A stretch of 37,371 bases of DNA from a virus. A program made the position numbers and the translations under genes. Position 1 is the stretch's first letter, and the number at the start of each line of letters is the position of its first letter. The DNA is taken from the IMG/VR virus record IMGVR_UViG_3300029624_000036, positions 1 through 37,371 of that record, one strand, 5' to 3'. The notes beneath the pieces are model-generated. The model saw only the letters and a list, made by a program, of their open reading frames with translations, was not told where the DNA came from and made no database searches. Below are positions 30,733-37,371 of the stretch, piece by piece.

Positions 30733-31301
30733 TTGATACGATCTCCGTTTTTGATTTGGTCGATTTTCTCCTGGTTAGCTCTGCGGATCTCTTGCATAAG
30801 CGAATTGATCTGCTGAGAAGTGCTATCGGTCTTTTCTTTCTTTTTCAGATACTCCCAGATTTGGGAGAGCTTATCTGAATCAGTTGAGGATTGATTAACA
30901 TCGAGTTTGGCTTCCAGGCGATCCAACCGATTGATGAGAGCCGAGAACTTGGCAGAATCACCTGAAAGCACAAGAAGAATACTGTCCTGACGATTCATAA
31001 AATCGAGTGCCAGAAGCTCAGCATGTACTCGTTCAATGCTGTCTCTTCTTCTGCATTCCAGGAAAGTCTTGCGGTCAAGCGGATTGATTTCATCTTTAAT
31101 CGCTTGAATGGTCAGATCGGAAAGGAGTTTTTTCTCTCTTTCCATTGCCCGTTGCTCGATCTTTTCAATTTGATCGACTACGGTAAACCAGATCGTCACA
31201 ATAGCAAGAATGGCTCCTGAAATGGCAGCGGCGGTTGTTTTTATGTTGCTAAACCAGCTACCTACCTTTTTGACCTTATCATTGAATTTCTCAGAGGGCA
31301 T
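30729..31301 (-). CDS. Membrane coiled-coil protein, holin candidate
   Basis: 190 residues. A single transmembrane segment (AAAISGAILAIVTIWFTVV, about 24-42) is followed by a coiled coil (IEKIEQRAMEREKKLLSD; INRLDRLEAKLDVNQ). It is the first membrane gene of the lysis group. The single helix and small soluble part could suit a holin, but no other holin candidate was clearly recognised, so the assignment is tentative. Confidence 0.5.
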   Translation of the reverse strand: MPSEKFNDKVKKVGSWFSNIKTTAAAISGAILAIVTIWFTVVDQIEKIEQRAMEREKKLLSDLTIQAIKDEINPLDRKTFLECRRRDSIERVHAELLALDFMNRQDSILLVLSGDSAKFSALINRLDRLEAKLDVNQSSTDSDKLSQIWEYLKKKEKTDSTSQQINSLMQEIRRANQEKIDQIKNGDRIK

Positions 31302-32310
31302 AGTGGTCGGTATCTTCTTCTGAATCGTTCTCGTCGATCATGTTAGGATCTGTGAGGTCGATGTCGGGGTCAGTGAAATTTTCGGAGTTGAAATAGGTGG
31401 CAAGCCTGCTAGGAGAAGCTATTTCATCTAAATAGCCTTTGATTAGGCGCAGATGCCGAACACCTGTTTCCATGGCTTCATCGGTAAGGAATCGAAGTCT
31501 TTCCACGTCATTGTCGTTTCGACGTTGAGTACGTTCTCTGAAAGGATCATCAAGAATGGCAATACCTTCTGGACCGAACTGAGCTTGGAGACGTGGAACG
31601 GCTTGAGCGAATGTGAGATTGGCAACGGCAATTTTCAGGTCGTTGAGCATTGGCTCTATGTCTGAATCATTATCACCGTGAACTACGGGGAGAACTTCTG
31701 CGAGGAAATCCTTTCCAAGTGTACCCGTCACGTAGGAGGAAATCACTTTTTTCTGTGGGGAAATAAGTTTTCTGAAGATGTAGTGATTTTCAGAAAGCGA
31801 ATAATACTGGTCGAATTCGGAGGCTGTTGTTATGATCAGCTCTTCGAGTTTGGTCGCCTGGGTACTAGCTGCCCAATCGGTGAACACGGCAGTATTATCT
31901 TCCAGCGTTTTGATCATTTGATCAAGGTGGTGCTGAACGTCACGATGCAACTGCCATTTCAATTGCATGGTTCTGAATTCAGAAGCTGGGACGGTATTGG
32001 TTGTCTTGGCAACCAAAAGTCCTGCACTTGAAAAAATCACGTTGGCTTTAGCTATGTGGTGTAAGGCAGTAAGATTGGCAGCAGCTCGACGGGCTTTATC
32101 AGTAAGGTCTAACCAAGTCTGATCGGGTTCGTCTGCGTCAATTGCAGAGAGCATCGTTTGCCAGGTGATCGGGTCGATTTCATCTCGAATAAACTTTTCC
32201 TCAACCATCTCCAGAGTTGGTTTGAGATCTTGATACATAGACTTATTATCCTGGAAGGGATAATAGTCTTGCATTTCACTGAGGTCGCTGAATAGGTGCT
32301 TTCTAGCCAT
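31291..32310 (-). CDS. Probable head-tail adaptor-type protein next to the portal
   Basis: 339 residues, soluble and mostly helical, with an acidic C-terminus (SEEDTDHYAL). It lies directly after the portal and overlaps it by one base, the place where head-tail connectors sit. It may belong to the DUF6712 family seen in Bacteroidota phages; this is a recollection-based guess. Its length is larger than simple adaptors. Confidence 0.5.
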   Translation of the reverse strand: MARKHLFSDLSEMQDYYPFQDNKSMYQDLKPTLEMVEEKFIRDEIDPITWQTMLSAIDADEPDQTWLDLTDKARRAAANLTALHHIAKANVIFSSAGLLVAKTTNTVPASEFRTMQLKWQLHRDVQHHLDQMIKTLEDNTAVFTDWAASTQATKLEELIITTASEFDQYYSLSENHYIFRKLISPQKKVISSYVTGTLGKDFLAEVLPVVHGDNDSDIEPMLNDLKIAVANLTFAQAVPRLQAQFGPEGIAILDDPFRERTQRRNDNDVERLRFLTDEAMETGVRHLRLIKGYLDEIASPSRLATYFNSENFTDPDIDLTDPNMIDENDSEEDTDHYAL

Positions 32311-33677
32311 TACGATTTTTGGGTATTGTTATCGTTCGCGGGTTTGGTGTCTTTCCCGTGATCGAGGGTTGCGATAAAAGTGTTCTTGAACCAGAAGCGA
32401 ATTCTCCTTCCTTCTTTTCCGTACTGCTCATTCCACTTGTTGATTTTGGCAATGTGGTCCAGGGGTCTGAGGATCTTGCGTTGATCAGGCTGAGTCATTA
32501 GGACGTGCTGATTGAAAGCTACACGCTTGTCGGATCCTGAGCCAGAAGCAAAGCCTTTGCCTGGCGTTAATCCGATAAGGGTGTGATCGACTCCCTGTGA
32601 TCGAATGATATGAAGGTCACTGTGAGCAGACTGCTCGATGTAAGCATTGTCTCCGAATGATTTGGTGTCAAGAACGTTCACTTTGAAGTCAGACCATTCT
32701 TGTTTCATCTGAGCATCGAAAGTGTAGTCGGTGAAAAGGGTGTTGTTCGCACCTTTTGAGCCTTTAAAGAATTCCGTGAATTTCTTGTAGACCTTGCTTT
32801 TGATCTCTCGCTTCTTTTTATCCGAGTAGGATTTCCAATCGGCATATCGATCAGTCCAATAGGATTTATTGACTTCGATGTGGTATTTAATGGTGAGCTG
32901 GCGGCTCATCATTTCATTTTTCCAAATCGGGATCTGCTTGGCGACTTTGAGCCAGCCTGAGTTGATCAGCCAGTCAACGGGTCCTGTTTGGTAGTCGAGT
33001 TTTCCTCGCACCTGGTTGCGGACAGGAATAACGAATTTGTATCCTTTTCCTTCAGAGATCTGTTGAGCCACGTTGTAGTAAGGATCAACCGCCTGGATCA
33101 TCCTCGCATTTTGAGAATGGGAGGTGTAATCCCAATCAGCTGAAACGTAGATGTTGCGGAAGTGTCCTTTGTACCTTCCTTCTTTAGTCTGTCGGGCAAG
33201 GCGACAAAAGGCGGCATCTATGCAATAAAGGCCGACCACCTGTCGGTTGACGTTGAGAACAACTTCAGGGAAAACGTTGGCATGGGTGTAGAAATCGAGT
33301 GTAGCTTCTTCCAGGTAATTGTCGATCTCGGTGGCTTCCAGGAAGTCCTCAATCTCGGGGATGGACATAGGTTCGAAGATCTCTTGTCCGTTTTCGTGTC
33401 TGATATCGCCATACATCAGACCGCCTGAGGTGAGGGCTTTTTTCTTGAAATCAATTACCGTGGGAATGAGATCGTTTCCTTCGATTTCTTTGATCGTATT
33501 GAAGGGATGGAGGTTGTCATCACCCCAGGGGATGTACTTACCATTGTAGGAACTGTCGATGGTACGGACAAGGCGAGTATGTTTTTTCTGAAAGTTGAGG
33601 CTGTCTGAAAAAACGAAACCTTGATTTGCGGCTCCCTTGATGAAGAAAACATCTGCCTCTGGACTGCTGAGTGTCAT
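32310..33677 (-). CDS. Phage portal protein
   Basis: 455 residues. The pattern GVDHTLIGLTPGKGFASGSG, followed by KRVAFNQHVLMTQPDQRKIL and LDHIAKINKWNEQY, fits the wing/stem of portal proteins. The N-terminal part includes PTVIDFKKKALTSGGLMYGD and a typical strand-rich middle. It would form the twelve-subunit portal ring through which DNA enters and leaves. Unusually, the terminase is not next to it but about 30 kb away, near the other window end; see the layout note. It overlaps the gene upstream by four bases. Confidence 0.82.
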   Translation of the reverse strand: MTLSSPEADVFFIKGAANQGFVFSDSLNFQKKHTRLVRTIDSSYNGKYIPWGDDNLHPFNTIKEIEGNDLIPTVIDFKKKALTSGGLMYGDIRHENGQEIFEPMSIPEIEDFLEATEIDNYLEEATLDFYTHANVFPEVVLNVNRQVVGLYCIDAAFCRLARQTKEGRYKGHFRNIYVSADWDYTSHSQNARMIQAVDPYYNVAQQISEGKGYKFVIPVRNQVRGKLDYQTGPVDWLINSGWLKVAKQIPIWKNEMMSRQLTIKYHIEVNKSYWTDRYADWKSYSDKKKREIKSKVYKKFTEFFKGSKGANNTLFTDYTFDAQMKQEWSDFKVNVLDTKSFGDNAYIEQSAHSDLHIIRSQGVDHTLIGLTPGKGFASGSGSDKRVAFNQHVLMTQPDQRKILRPLDHIAKINKWNEQYGKEGRRIRFWFKNTFIATLDHGKDTKPANDNNTQKS

Positions 33678-33940
33678 AGAACTGATTTACCGTTGAACTT
33701 TTCGATTAATGAGAGGTGAATTGTGACCGGGTGGCTTTTTCGCCCTAATTCTTCCAGGGTGATTGTGCCGTTTTCTTTGGTGGAGTGGCTTGATCCTTTT
33801 CGAATGCAATGAGAGAGGGAAATTCTTTTTCCTCCCGTATTTCGATTGATGTCAAGCGAGACGTAGGTGATATCAAAGGATGCGCCTTTGTTCATCATGT
33901 CAAGTACATCGGGGATCGTTATACTTCCATTCTCGGCCAT
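33674..33940 (-). CDS. Small protein between fibre and portal, unknown function
   Basis: 88 residues. A short acidic start (ENGSITIPDVLDMMNKGASF), then a basic middle (NTGGKRISLSHCIRKG). It overlaps the portal by four bases and sits 51 bases after the collagen-like fibre. No family was recognised. Confidence 0.6.
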   Translation of the reverse strand: MAENGSITIPDVLDMMNKGASFDITYVSLDINRNTGGKRISLSHCIRKGSSHSTKENGTITLEELGRKSHPVTIHLSLIEKFNGKSVL

Positions 33941-33991
33941 GTTTCGAAAATGACCAAGCGGAAGGATTTGAAAAAGGACACGTTTAAGATG

Positions 33992-35338
33992 TTAGACTGT
34001 GGGGTTCTTGCACCATCTGATCATGACTGTGCATAGCATTGTATTGGCGGGATCTCCTGCGTCAAATGCGCCCTTGACTATTATATTCCCGTATGCTGCG
34101 ACACGCTGGTTGAAGCCGTAATTAGATCGAGTGGTGTCTTCATCGAATTCCAACGATCCGAGAGTGTTACTAAATCGTCGAACATCAAGATCACCTACTG
34201 CTTGAGATGCGGTTTCGGCCATGACGGATTGAATGTATACATCTCGGGTGAATCGGTAATAGTTTTGGGAACTGTGAGCTTGGAGTTGTTGATTAGTTAG
34301 AGGGTTGAGAGGGCTGAAAAATTCTAATCTGAATTCAGATAAACTGAGCCATAAGTTAGCAATGGGGTCCCAATAGTAAGCGGTTCGATCAAGGATGAGA
34401 TAAGCGAGCTGGTAAGGGTCGGGGTTGCTGGGTAGAATACTGTAAGGGGGAATTGCTGAGGGTCCAGCGGGTCCTTGTGGGCCAGTGGGGCCTTCTGCTC
34501 CAGCGGGTCCTTGTGGGCCTTCATCACCGACAAGATTTATTTGCCTTACCCAGTCACTTCCATCCCATACCCAGAGATCTCCATCGCGCGTGTCGATGTA
34601 TTGTGAATTGGGTACGGCTGGTGGGGCTGTCGGCATGCCGTCACCGTTGAGGAATTGCGCTCCAGGGTCACCTTGCGGTCCTTGAGGCCCAACGGGTCCT
34701 TCAGGTCCTTGCGGTCCAGGCACGGTACTATCAGCTCCAGCGGGTCCAGCGGGTCCTTGTGGTCCAACGGGTCCTTCAGGGCCAGGTACAGTACTATCAG
34801 CTCCAGGATCACCTTGTGGTCCTTGTGGGCCAGCTGGTCCTTCAGGTCCTTGCGGTCCAGGCACGGTACTATCGGCACCAGCTGGTCCAGGATCTCCTTG
34901 AGGTCCTTGTTCTCCAGCGGGTCCTTGTTCTCCTTGTTCTCCTTGCGGTCCTTGTGGCCCAACGGGGCCTTGTGGTCCAGCTGGTCCTTGTGGTCCTTCA
35001 GGGCCAGGTACAGTACTATCAGCTCCAGGATCACCTTGCGGTCCTTGTGGGCCAGCGGGTCCTTCAGGGCCTTGTGGTCCAGGTACCGTACTGTCAGCTC
35101 CAGCGGGTCCAGGATCACCTTGCGGTCCTTGTTCGCCTTGCGGACCTGTATCGCCAGGATCTCCTTTGTCACCTTTTGGTCCAGGTAGTCCTTGTTCACC
35201 ACGAAGAATGTCTTCAACGTTGATGTTGACGACTTCTGAGGATTCTTCAATATTCAGAGAAACTTCCTCGGTGGTTTCGTTGACAGAGATTTGAACCGTT
35301 TCAACGGTTTCATCGACTTGAATATTGATCAGGCTCAT
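33992..35338 (-). CDS. Collagen-like tail fibre
   Basis: 448 residues. A short beta-rich N-terminus (about 1-46) leads into Gly-X-Y repeats (about 47-227 and 271-293), interrupted by five copies of [10 protein letters not shown] small aromatic module ([15 protein letters not shown], about 252-266) splits the two parts. The C-terminal 150 residues form a non-repeat head, which probably trimerises and binds the receptor. Such proteins form long trimeric fibre shafts. It overlaps the next gene (35335-35679) by four bases. Confidence 0.85.
   Translation of the reverse strand: MSLINIQVDETVETVQISVNETTEEVSLNIEESSEVVNINVEDILRGEQGLPGPKGDKGDPGDTGPQGEQGPQGDPGPAGADSTVPGPQGPEGPAGPQGPQGDPGADSTVPGPEGPQGPAGPQGPVGPQGPQGEQGEQGPAGEQGPQGDPGPAGADSTVPGPQGPEGPAGPQGPQGDPGADSTVPGPEGPVGPQGPAGPAGADSTVPGPQGPEGPVGPQGPQGDPGAQFLNGDGMPTAPPAVPNSQYIDTRDGDLWVWDGSDWVRQINLVGDEGPQGPAGAEGPTGPQGPAGPSAIPPYSILPSNPDPYQLAYLILDRTAYYWDPIANLWLSLSEFRLEFFSPLNPLTNQQLQAHSSQNYYRFTRDVYIQSVMAETASQAVGDLDVRRFSNTLGSLEFDEDTTRSNYGFNQRVAAYGNIIVKGAFDAGDPANTMLCTVMIRWCKNPTV
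34460..35200 (-). repeat. Collagen-like tandem repeats in the fibre gene
   Basis: Gly-Pro-rich coding repeats, with five near-identical units around GADSTVPGP (residues about 80, 105, 154, 179 and 201). Strong repetition allows unit gain or loss by recombination, so fibre length may vary. Confidence 0.85.
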
Positions 35339-35679
35339 CGCGTGTAGTCCTCTTTGATATTGATGGTTCCTTTGACGTAGGTTTTTACCGTACCGTCAGA
35401 GAATTTGAATTGCAGATCGTATCTGTATTCACCGACTCCCTGGAGGCGAAAGACATCTATTTCAAAAACGCCTAACGCTGGATCTCCGATGAAGGTGATT
35501 CCAGAGCCGACTTCTTTGATAATTTCCTGACCTTCTTTCACAAAACGAGCTTTGATTGCAACGTTAGTCAGATCAATGGGAGTGGTCACCTGGTCTACGG
35601 TCTTGGTGATGGTGAATTGTTTGGCTGGAATGGTGTCGCCACGAACGGCATCTTTGTAGTTGTGAGTAACGGGAGTCAT
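35335..35679 (-). CDS. Small baseplate/fibre protein, Ig-like (BppU-N-like)
   Basis: 114 residues of alternating strands: [20 protein letters not shown], then [20 protein letters not shown] and [18 protein letters not shown]. This pattern resembles BppU N-terminal-type beta-sandwich modules that seat receptor-binding proteins on the tail tip. It precedes the collagen-like fibre with a four-base overlap, so it may be its mounting adaptor. The match is by pattern only. Confidence 0.55.
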   Translation of the reverse strand: MTPVTHNYKDAVRGDTIPAKQFTITKTVDQVTTPIDLTNVAIKARFVKEGQEIIKEVGSGITFIGDPALGVFEIDVFRLQGVGEYRYDLQFKFSDGTVKTYVKGTINIKEDYTR

Positions 35680-35735
35680 GCGCTGTATTTAATTCGAATC
35701 CAAAATACAGGCAGAGCCAAACGAAGAAAAGGACA

Positions 35736-35759
35736 CAAAAAAACCCGCCAGTGGCGGGT
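35736..35759 (-). terminator. Rho-independent terminator, leftward
   Basis: ACCCGCC and GGCGGGT arms around AGT, with a seven-base A run on the left (T-run leftward). It separates the small accessory genes from the fibre operon. The right side also has CCTTTTT, so it may work both ways. Confidence 0.88.
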
Positions 35760-35799
35760 CCTTTTTGTGGCGAAGCAATTTATTCTGAAAAGTTTGCTC

Positions 35800-36054
35800 T
35801 TACAGAGCATTCAAAATTGCCTTAAAATGATTTTTGAGCGGTCTATGGTATAGAAACAAGTTTGTTTTTTTCATGTGAGTTGTTCCATAATCGGTTTCAA
35901 CTTCAACAAGGTTGTCAATTTCATCTTTTCGATACCTTGATCTTTTCTCATCATCAAAGGAGCAAGGACCTATGACTCGGTATCGAAGGCTAAGCATTTC
36001 TGTATCATTTAGCCGTCTCATTTGCTCTACGATGTCGTTTTGATAATATTCCAT
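35800..36054 (-). CDS. Small accessory protein, unknown function
   Basis: 84 residues, MEYYQNDIVEQMRRLND at the start, basic and rich in aromatic residues (HMKKTNLFLYHRPLKNHF). A TAnnTTTG-type element (TAACTTTG, read leftward) lies a few bases before the ATG at 36060-36067, so it may be expressed on its own. No family was recognised. A strong terminator lies between this gene and the fibre operon. Confidence 0.55.
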   Translation of the reverse strand: MEYYQNDIVEQMRRLNDTEMLSLRYRVIGPCSFDDEKRSRYRKDEIDNLVEVETDYGTTHMKKTNLFLYHRPLKNHFKAILNAL

Positions 36055-36083
36055 CTATTCAAAGTTAGATTGTTACCCTGAGC

Positions 36084-36342
36084 GTTAGCCACAATTACCC
36101 AACGCACGTTTGCGCTCAATTTCCTTCACAATTGGTTCGAGTACTTCAATGTCGTAATCATCCACACCTATTGCTCTCATAGTTTCAATATCCATAAAGT
36201 TTTCTTTCAAGCAATCTTCTACCTCAGTAGAGTTGCCGTGTTGCCTAATCATCACAGCACATGCGCAAGCATATCCAATTGAAAAGGTCTTTTGCCACAT
36301 GTTAATTTTTTTCTTTGCCATCGTTCTTTAAAAGTGGCTAAC
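36084..36342. repeat. 9-bp inverted repeats flanking a small gene
   Basis: GTTAGCCAC at 36084-36092 and GTGGCTAAC at 36334-36342 lie at either side of the 78-residue gene (36085-36321). The left copy contains the stop codon of that gene. Such flanking repeats around one small gene resemble a mobile or cassette-like unit. Confidence 0.55.
36085..36321 (-). CDS. Small accessory protein in a repeat-flanked cassette
   Basis: 78 residues with a Cys/Ala-rich N-terminal part (SIGYACACAVMIRQHG) and an acidic helix (DIEVLEPIVKEIERKRAL). Its TAA stop lies within a GGCTAAC motif, and a complementary GTGGCTAAC lies just before its start, so it sits between 9-bp inverted repeats. No family was recognised. 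Confidence 0.5.
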   Translation of the reverse strand: MAKKKINMWQKTFSIGYACACAVMIRQHGNSTEVEDCLKENFMDIETMRAIGVDDYDIEVLEPIVKEIERKRALGNCG

Positions 36343-36428
36343 ACGGCATATAGTGTATAGCCGATCAAACATTAATTCTTTAGCCGAAAGTTAATGGTTT
36401 CGGCTACACACCATTTACAAACCGTTAG
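36334..36428. repeat. Large attC-like imperfect palindrome
   Basis: Left arm GTGGCTAAC...GTGTATAGCCG (36334-36363) pairs with CGGCTACACACC...GTTAG (36401-36428). Inside, AGCCGAAA (36382-36389) pairs with TTTCGGCT (36398-36405), so alternative folds compete. The stop codon of the gene at 36425-36730 falls in the outer CTAAC motif, as in integron cassettes. It lacks exact integron consensus boxes, so the term is only descriptive. Confidence 0.5.
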
Positions 36429-36730
36429 TGAGCCCTATCGTGGCATTCCATCGAGCAAAAGGGGTCCCAGGTATGAACCGCCTGTTCACCGCAATCGCAG
36501 AATTCATGCAATGGATCTGCGTCATAGGTGGCAACGTACATCATGTCAAAGAATTGAGGCGAAATCGGCATTCTGCCTCTTCTTCGCATGAGCTCGTTGG
36601 CGGGGTTGATACAGGCGAGGTAGTTTTCATTTTTAGTTTGGACTCGAACGATGTTCTCCAGGAATTGAGTTGAACAGTTGGCGTAGTTTTCTTCGAGCCA
36701 ATCGGTGTAAGAGAGTGCTATTACTGTCAT
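36425..36730 (-). CDS. Small Cys/His-rich protein, possibly zinc-binding
   Basis: 101 residues from MTVIALSYTDWLEENY; a longer start 15 codons upstream runs across a promoter-like element and is less likely. The C-terminus FCDCGEQAVHTWDPFCSMECHD has Cys and His spacing suited to zinc binding. Its stop lies in the outer arm of the palindrome at 36334-36428. No family was recognised. Confidence 0.6.
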   Translation of the reverse strand: MTVIALSYTDWLEENYANCSTQFLENIVRVQTKNENYLACINPANELMRRRGRMPISPQFFDMMYVATYDADPLHEFCDCGEQAVHTWDPFCSMECHDRAH

Positions 36731-36748
36731 TTCGGATCTAAGTTTTCT

Positions 36749-36756
36749 CAAATGTA
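36749..36756 (-). promoter_or_regulatory. Bacteroidota-type -7 element (TACATTTG)
   Basis: Read leftward, TACATTTG matches TAnnTTTG and lies 18 bases before the ATG of the 101-residue gene. A TTG with shorter than usual spacing is found upstream. It follows the terminator of the RadC-like gene, so independent expression of this gene is plausible. Confidence 0.5.
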
Positions 36757-36804
36757 GTAACAGAATCCAGGACAAAAAAGGGCTTTTTTTTAACGGGTGT
36801 GAAC

Positions 36805-36828
36805 AAAAAAGGGGCGTAGAGCCCCTTT
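36805..36828 (-). terminator. Rho-independent terminator after the RadC-like gene
   Basis: AAGGGGC and GCCCCTT arms around GTAGA, with an A run on the left (T-run leftward), four bases past the stop. Confidence 0.9.
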
Positions 36829-36831
36829 GTG

Positions 36832-37293
36832 TTACAAGAGGCCTTCATCAGCAAAAGAGAAGTATCCGTCGACCGTGATTATGAGATGGTCAAGAATTGG
36901 TAAGTCGTGAGTTTTGCAGGTTTCTTGGAACTTTTTGGTGAGCCTTTTATCCTGTTCTGAAGGGCGTAATGTTCCAGACGGGTGGTTGTGAGTTAGGACT
37001 ATGGCAGAGGCATTAGCCAGTATCGCGGCTTGTAATATGATTTTTTGGTCCACTACGGTTCCAGAGGCGCCGCCTTGAGAGACTTTGTGGATTCCAATCA
37101 CGTTGTGTGCTCGGTCAAGCAATAGAACTCGAAAGCATTCGTAATGGTCGATATGATCGTTGTAGTACGGCAGAGAAACGTTGTAGACGTCTCTAGAGCT
37201 TGAGATCTTTTGAGTGGTTTTGCTTCGTGATCTTTTGTAGGTCACGAAGATTTCAGAAACTGAGAATTCTGTGTGAAGTGTGTGATTTTTCAT
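36832..37293 (-). CDS. RadC-family (JAB/MPN+) protein
   Basis: 153 residues, about the length of the short RadC proteins common on phages and mobile elements, which lack the N-terminal helix-hairpin-helix of chromosomal RadC. The metal motif is intact: Glu52 (YECF), THNHPSG (His102, His104) and Asp115 in PSEQD. GTVVDQKIILQAAILANAS precedes it, as usual. Function in DNA repair is unproven for this family; a role in phage DNA metabolism or anti-restriction is possible. Its ATG overlaps the stop of a partial gene upstream. Confidence 0.88.
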   Translation of the reverse strand: MKNHTLHTEFSVSEIFVTYKRSRSKTTQKISSSRDVYNVSLPYYNDHIDHYECFRVLLLDRAHNVIGIHKVSQGGASGTVVDQKIILQAAILANASAIVLTHNHPSGTLRPSEQDKRLTKKFQETCKTHDLPILDHLIITVDGYFSFADEGLL

Positions 37294-37370
37294 TGCTGAA
37301 AGGATTTAAGTTGAAAAATTATTGAACGGCAATCGGTACACGGATCAGGACCGACTTCAGTCAAGAGAGC
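37290..37370 (-). CDS. 3' end of a gene upstream of the RadC-like gene (partial, weak)
   Basis: An open frame of 26 residues enters from the right edge and stops at TGA overlapping the RadC-like ATG. It reads ...LTEVGPDPCTDCRSIIFQL.... The CxxC pair suggests a metal site, but the segment is short and may be non-coding. Confidence 0.35.
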   Translation of the reverse strand, partial: ALLTEVGPDPCTDCRSIIFQLKSFQQ

Positions 37371-37371
37371 G

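Noticed and set aside
34460-35200. CRISPR-like spaced repeats
   Set aside because: The repeats are in-frame Gly-X-Y coding units without regular unique spacers.
34655-35223. Long plus-strand frames rich in Ser/Arg/Leu opposite the fibre gene
   Set aside because: They are antisense readings of the collagen-type repeats; the low-complexity pattern follows from Gly-Pro codons.
1-37371. General recoding of TAG as an amino acid
   Set aside because: TAG ends genes at 11372 (tandem) and 23175 followed at once by a terminator or the next start, and only one in-frame TAG inside a gene was found.
1-37371. tRNA genes or a suppressor tRNA
   Set aside because: No cloverleaf or TTCGANNC-type T-arm with matching acceptor stem was noticed; a dedicated scan could not be run here.

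Overview
The window is almost entirely one tailed, temperate phage genome (or prophage) of a Bacteroidota host. The phage call rests on a large terminase, portal, S49 capsid protease, scaffold-like protein, major capsid protein, tail tube candidate, TP901-type tape measure, baseplate-like proteins, a collagen-like fibre, a lysis cassette, a primase-helicase, a repressor pair and a tyrosine recombinase. No sheath gene was seen, so a siphovirus-like tail is likely. The Bacteroidota call rests on TAnnTTTG-type promoter elements, gene starts without Shine-Dalgarno sequences, a DUF5906-type primase-helicase and the style of the integrase. No tRNA, rRNA, insertion sequence or CRISPR array was recognised.

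Layout. Nearly everything is transcribed leftward. 1-110: end of an unidentified rightward gene. 168-4685: two small genes, then large terminase, terminase-small-like proteins and a PLD-like nuclease. 4769-6322: small unknown genes. 6329-10825: tail tube candidate, capsid, scaffold, protease and two unknown genes. 10826-11371: non-coding, packed with TGTAACA repeats, with a promoter and two terminators. 11372-15617: leftward early operon with the primase/helicase and a Cro-like gene. 15618-16344: divergent control region, rightward XRE repressor and operators. 16345-17502: integrase. 17503-17596: second TGTAACA repeat locus. 17597-28811: tape measure, PKD/leucine-rich protein, baseplate and tail proteins. 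28808-31301: lysis and membrane proteins. 31291-33677: adaptor-like protein and portal. 33674-35679: collagen-like fibre and associated proteins. 35800-37370: small accessory genes, an attC-like palindrome and a RadC-family protein.

The integrase sits mid-window and the portal lies about 30 kb from the terminase. Both make sense if the molecule is circular or permuted: cutting at the repeat locus beside the integrase would give the usual prophage order of integrase/repressor, early genes, heads and packaging, fibre, portal, lysis, tail, tape measure.

Strongest unusual observations: (1) the primase and helicase halves are one reading frame interrupted by a single TAG, and the helicase half has no ATG before its P-loop; (2) two loci sharing a 13-bp palindromic repeat, a hairpin and an identical 21-bp repeat at nearly the same spacing bracket the 6.6-kb early/lysogeny block; (3) the helicase ends in an SSB-like DDLPF tip; (4) the major capsid protein starts with what looks like a cleavable Sec signal peptide and has a carbohydrate-binding-like insert; (5) a one-protein spanin candidate; (6) a repressor operator set with matched spacing and 11-bp-phased direct repeats. 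Functions are inferred from sequence reading alone.
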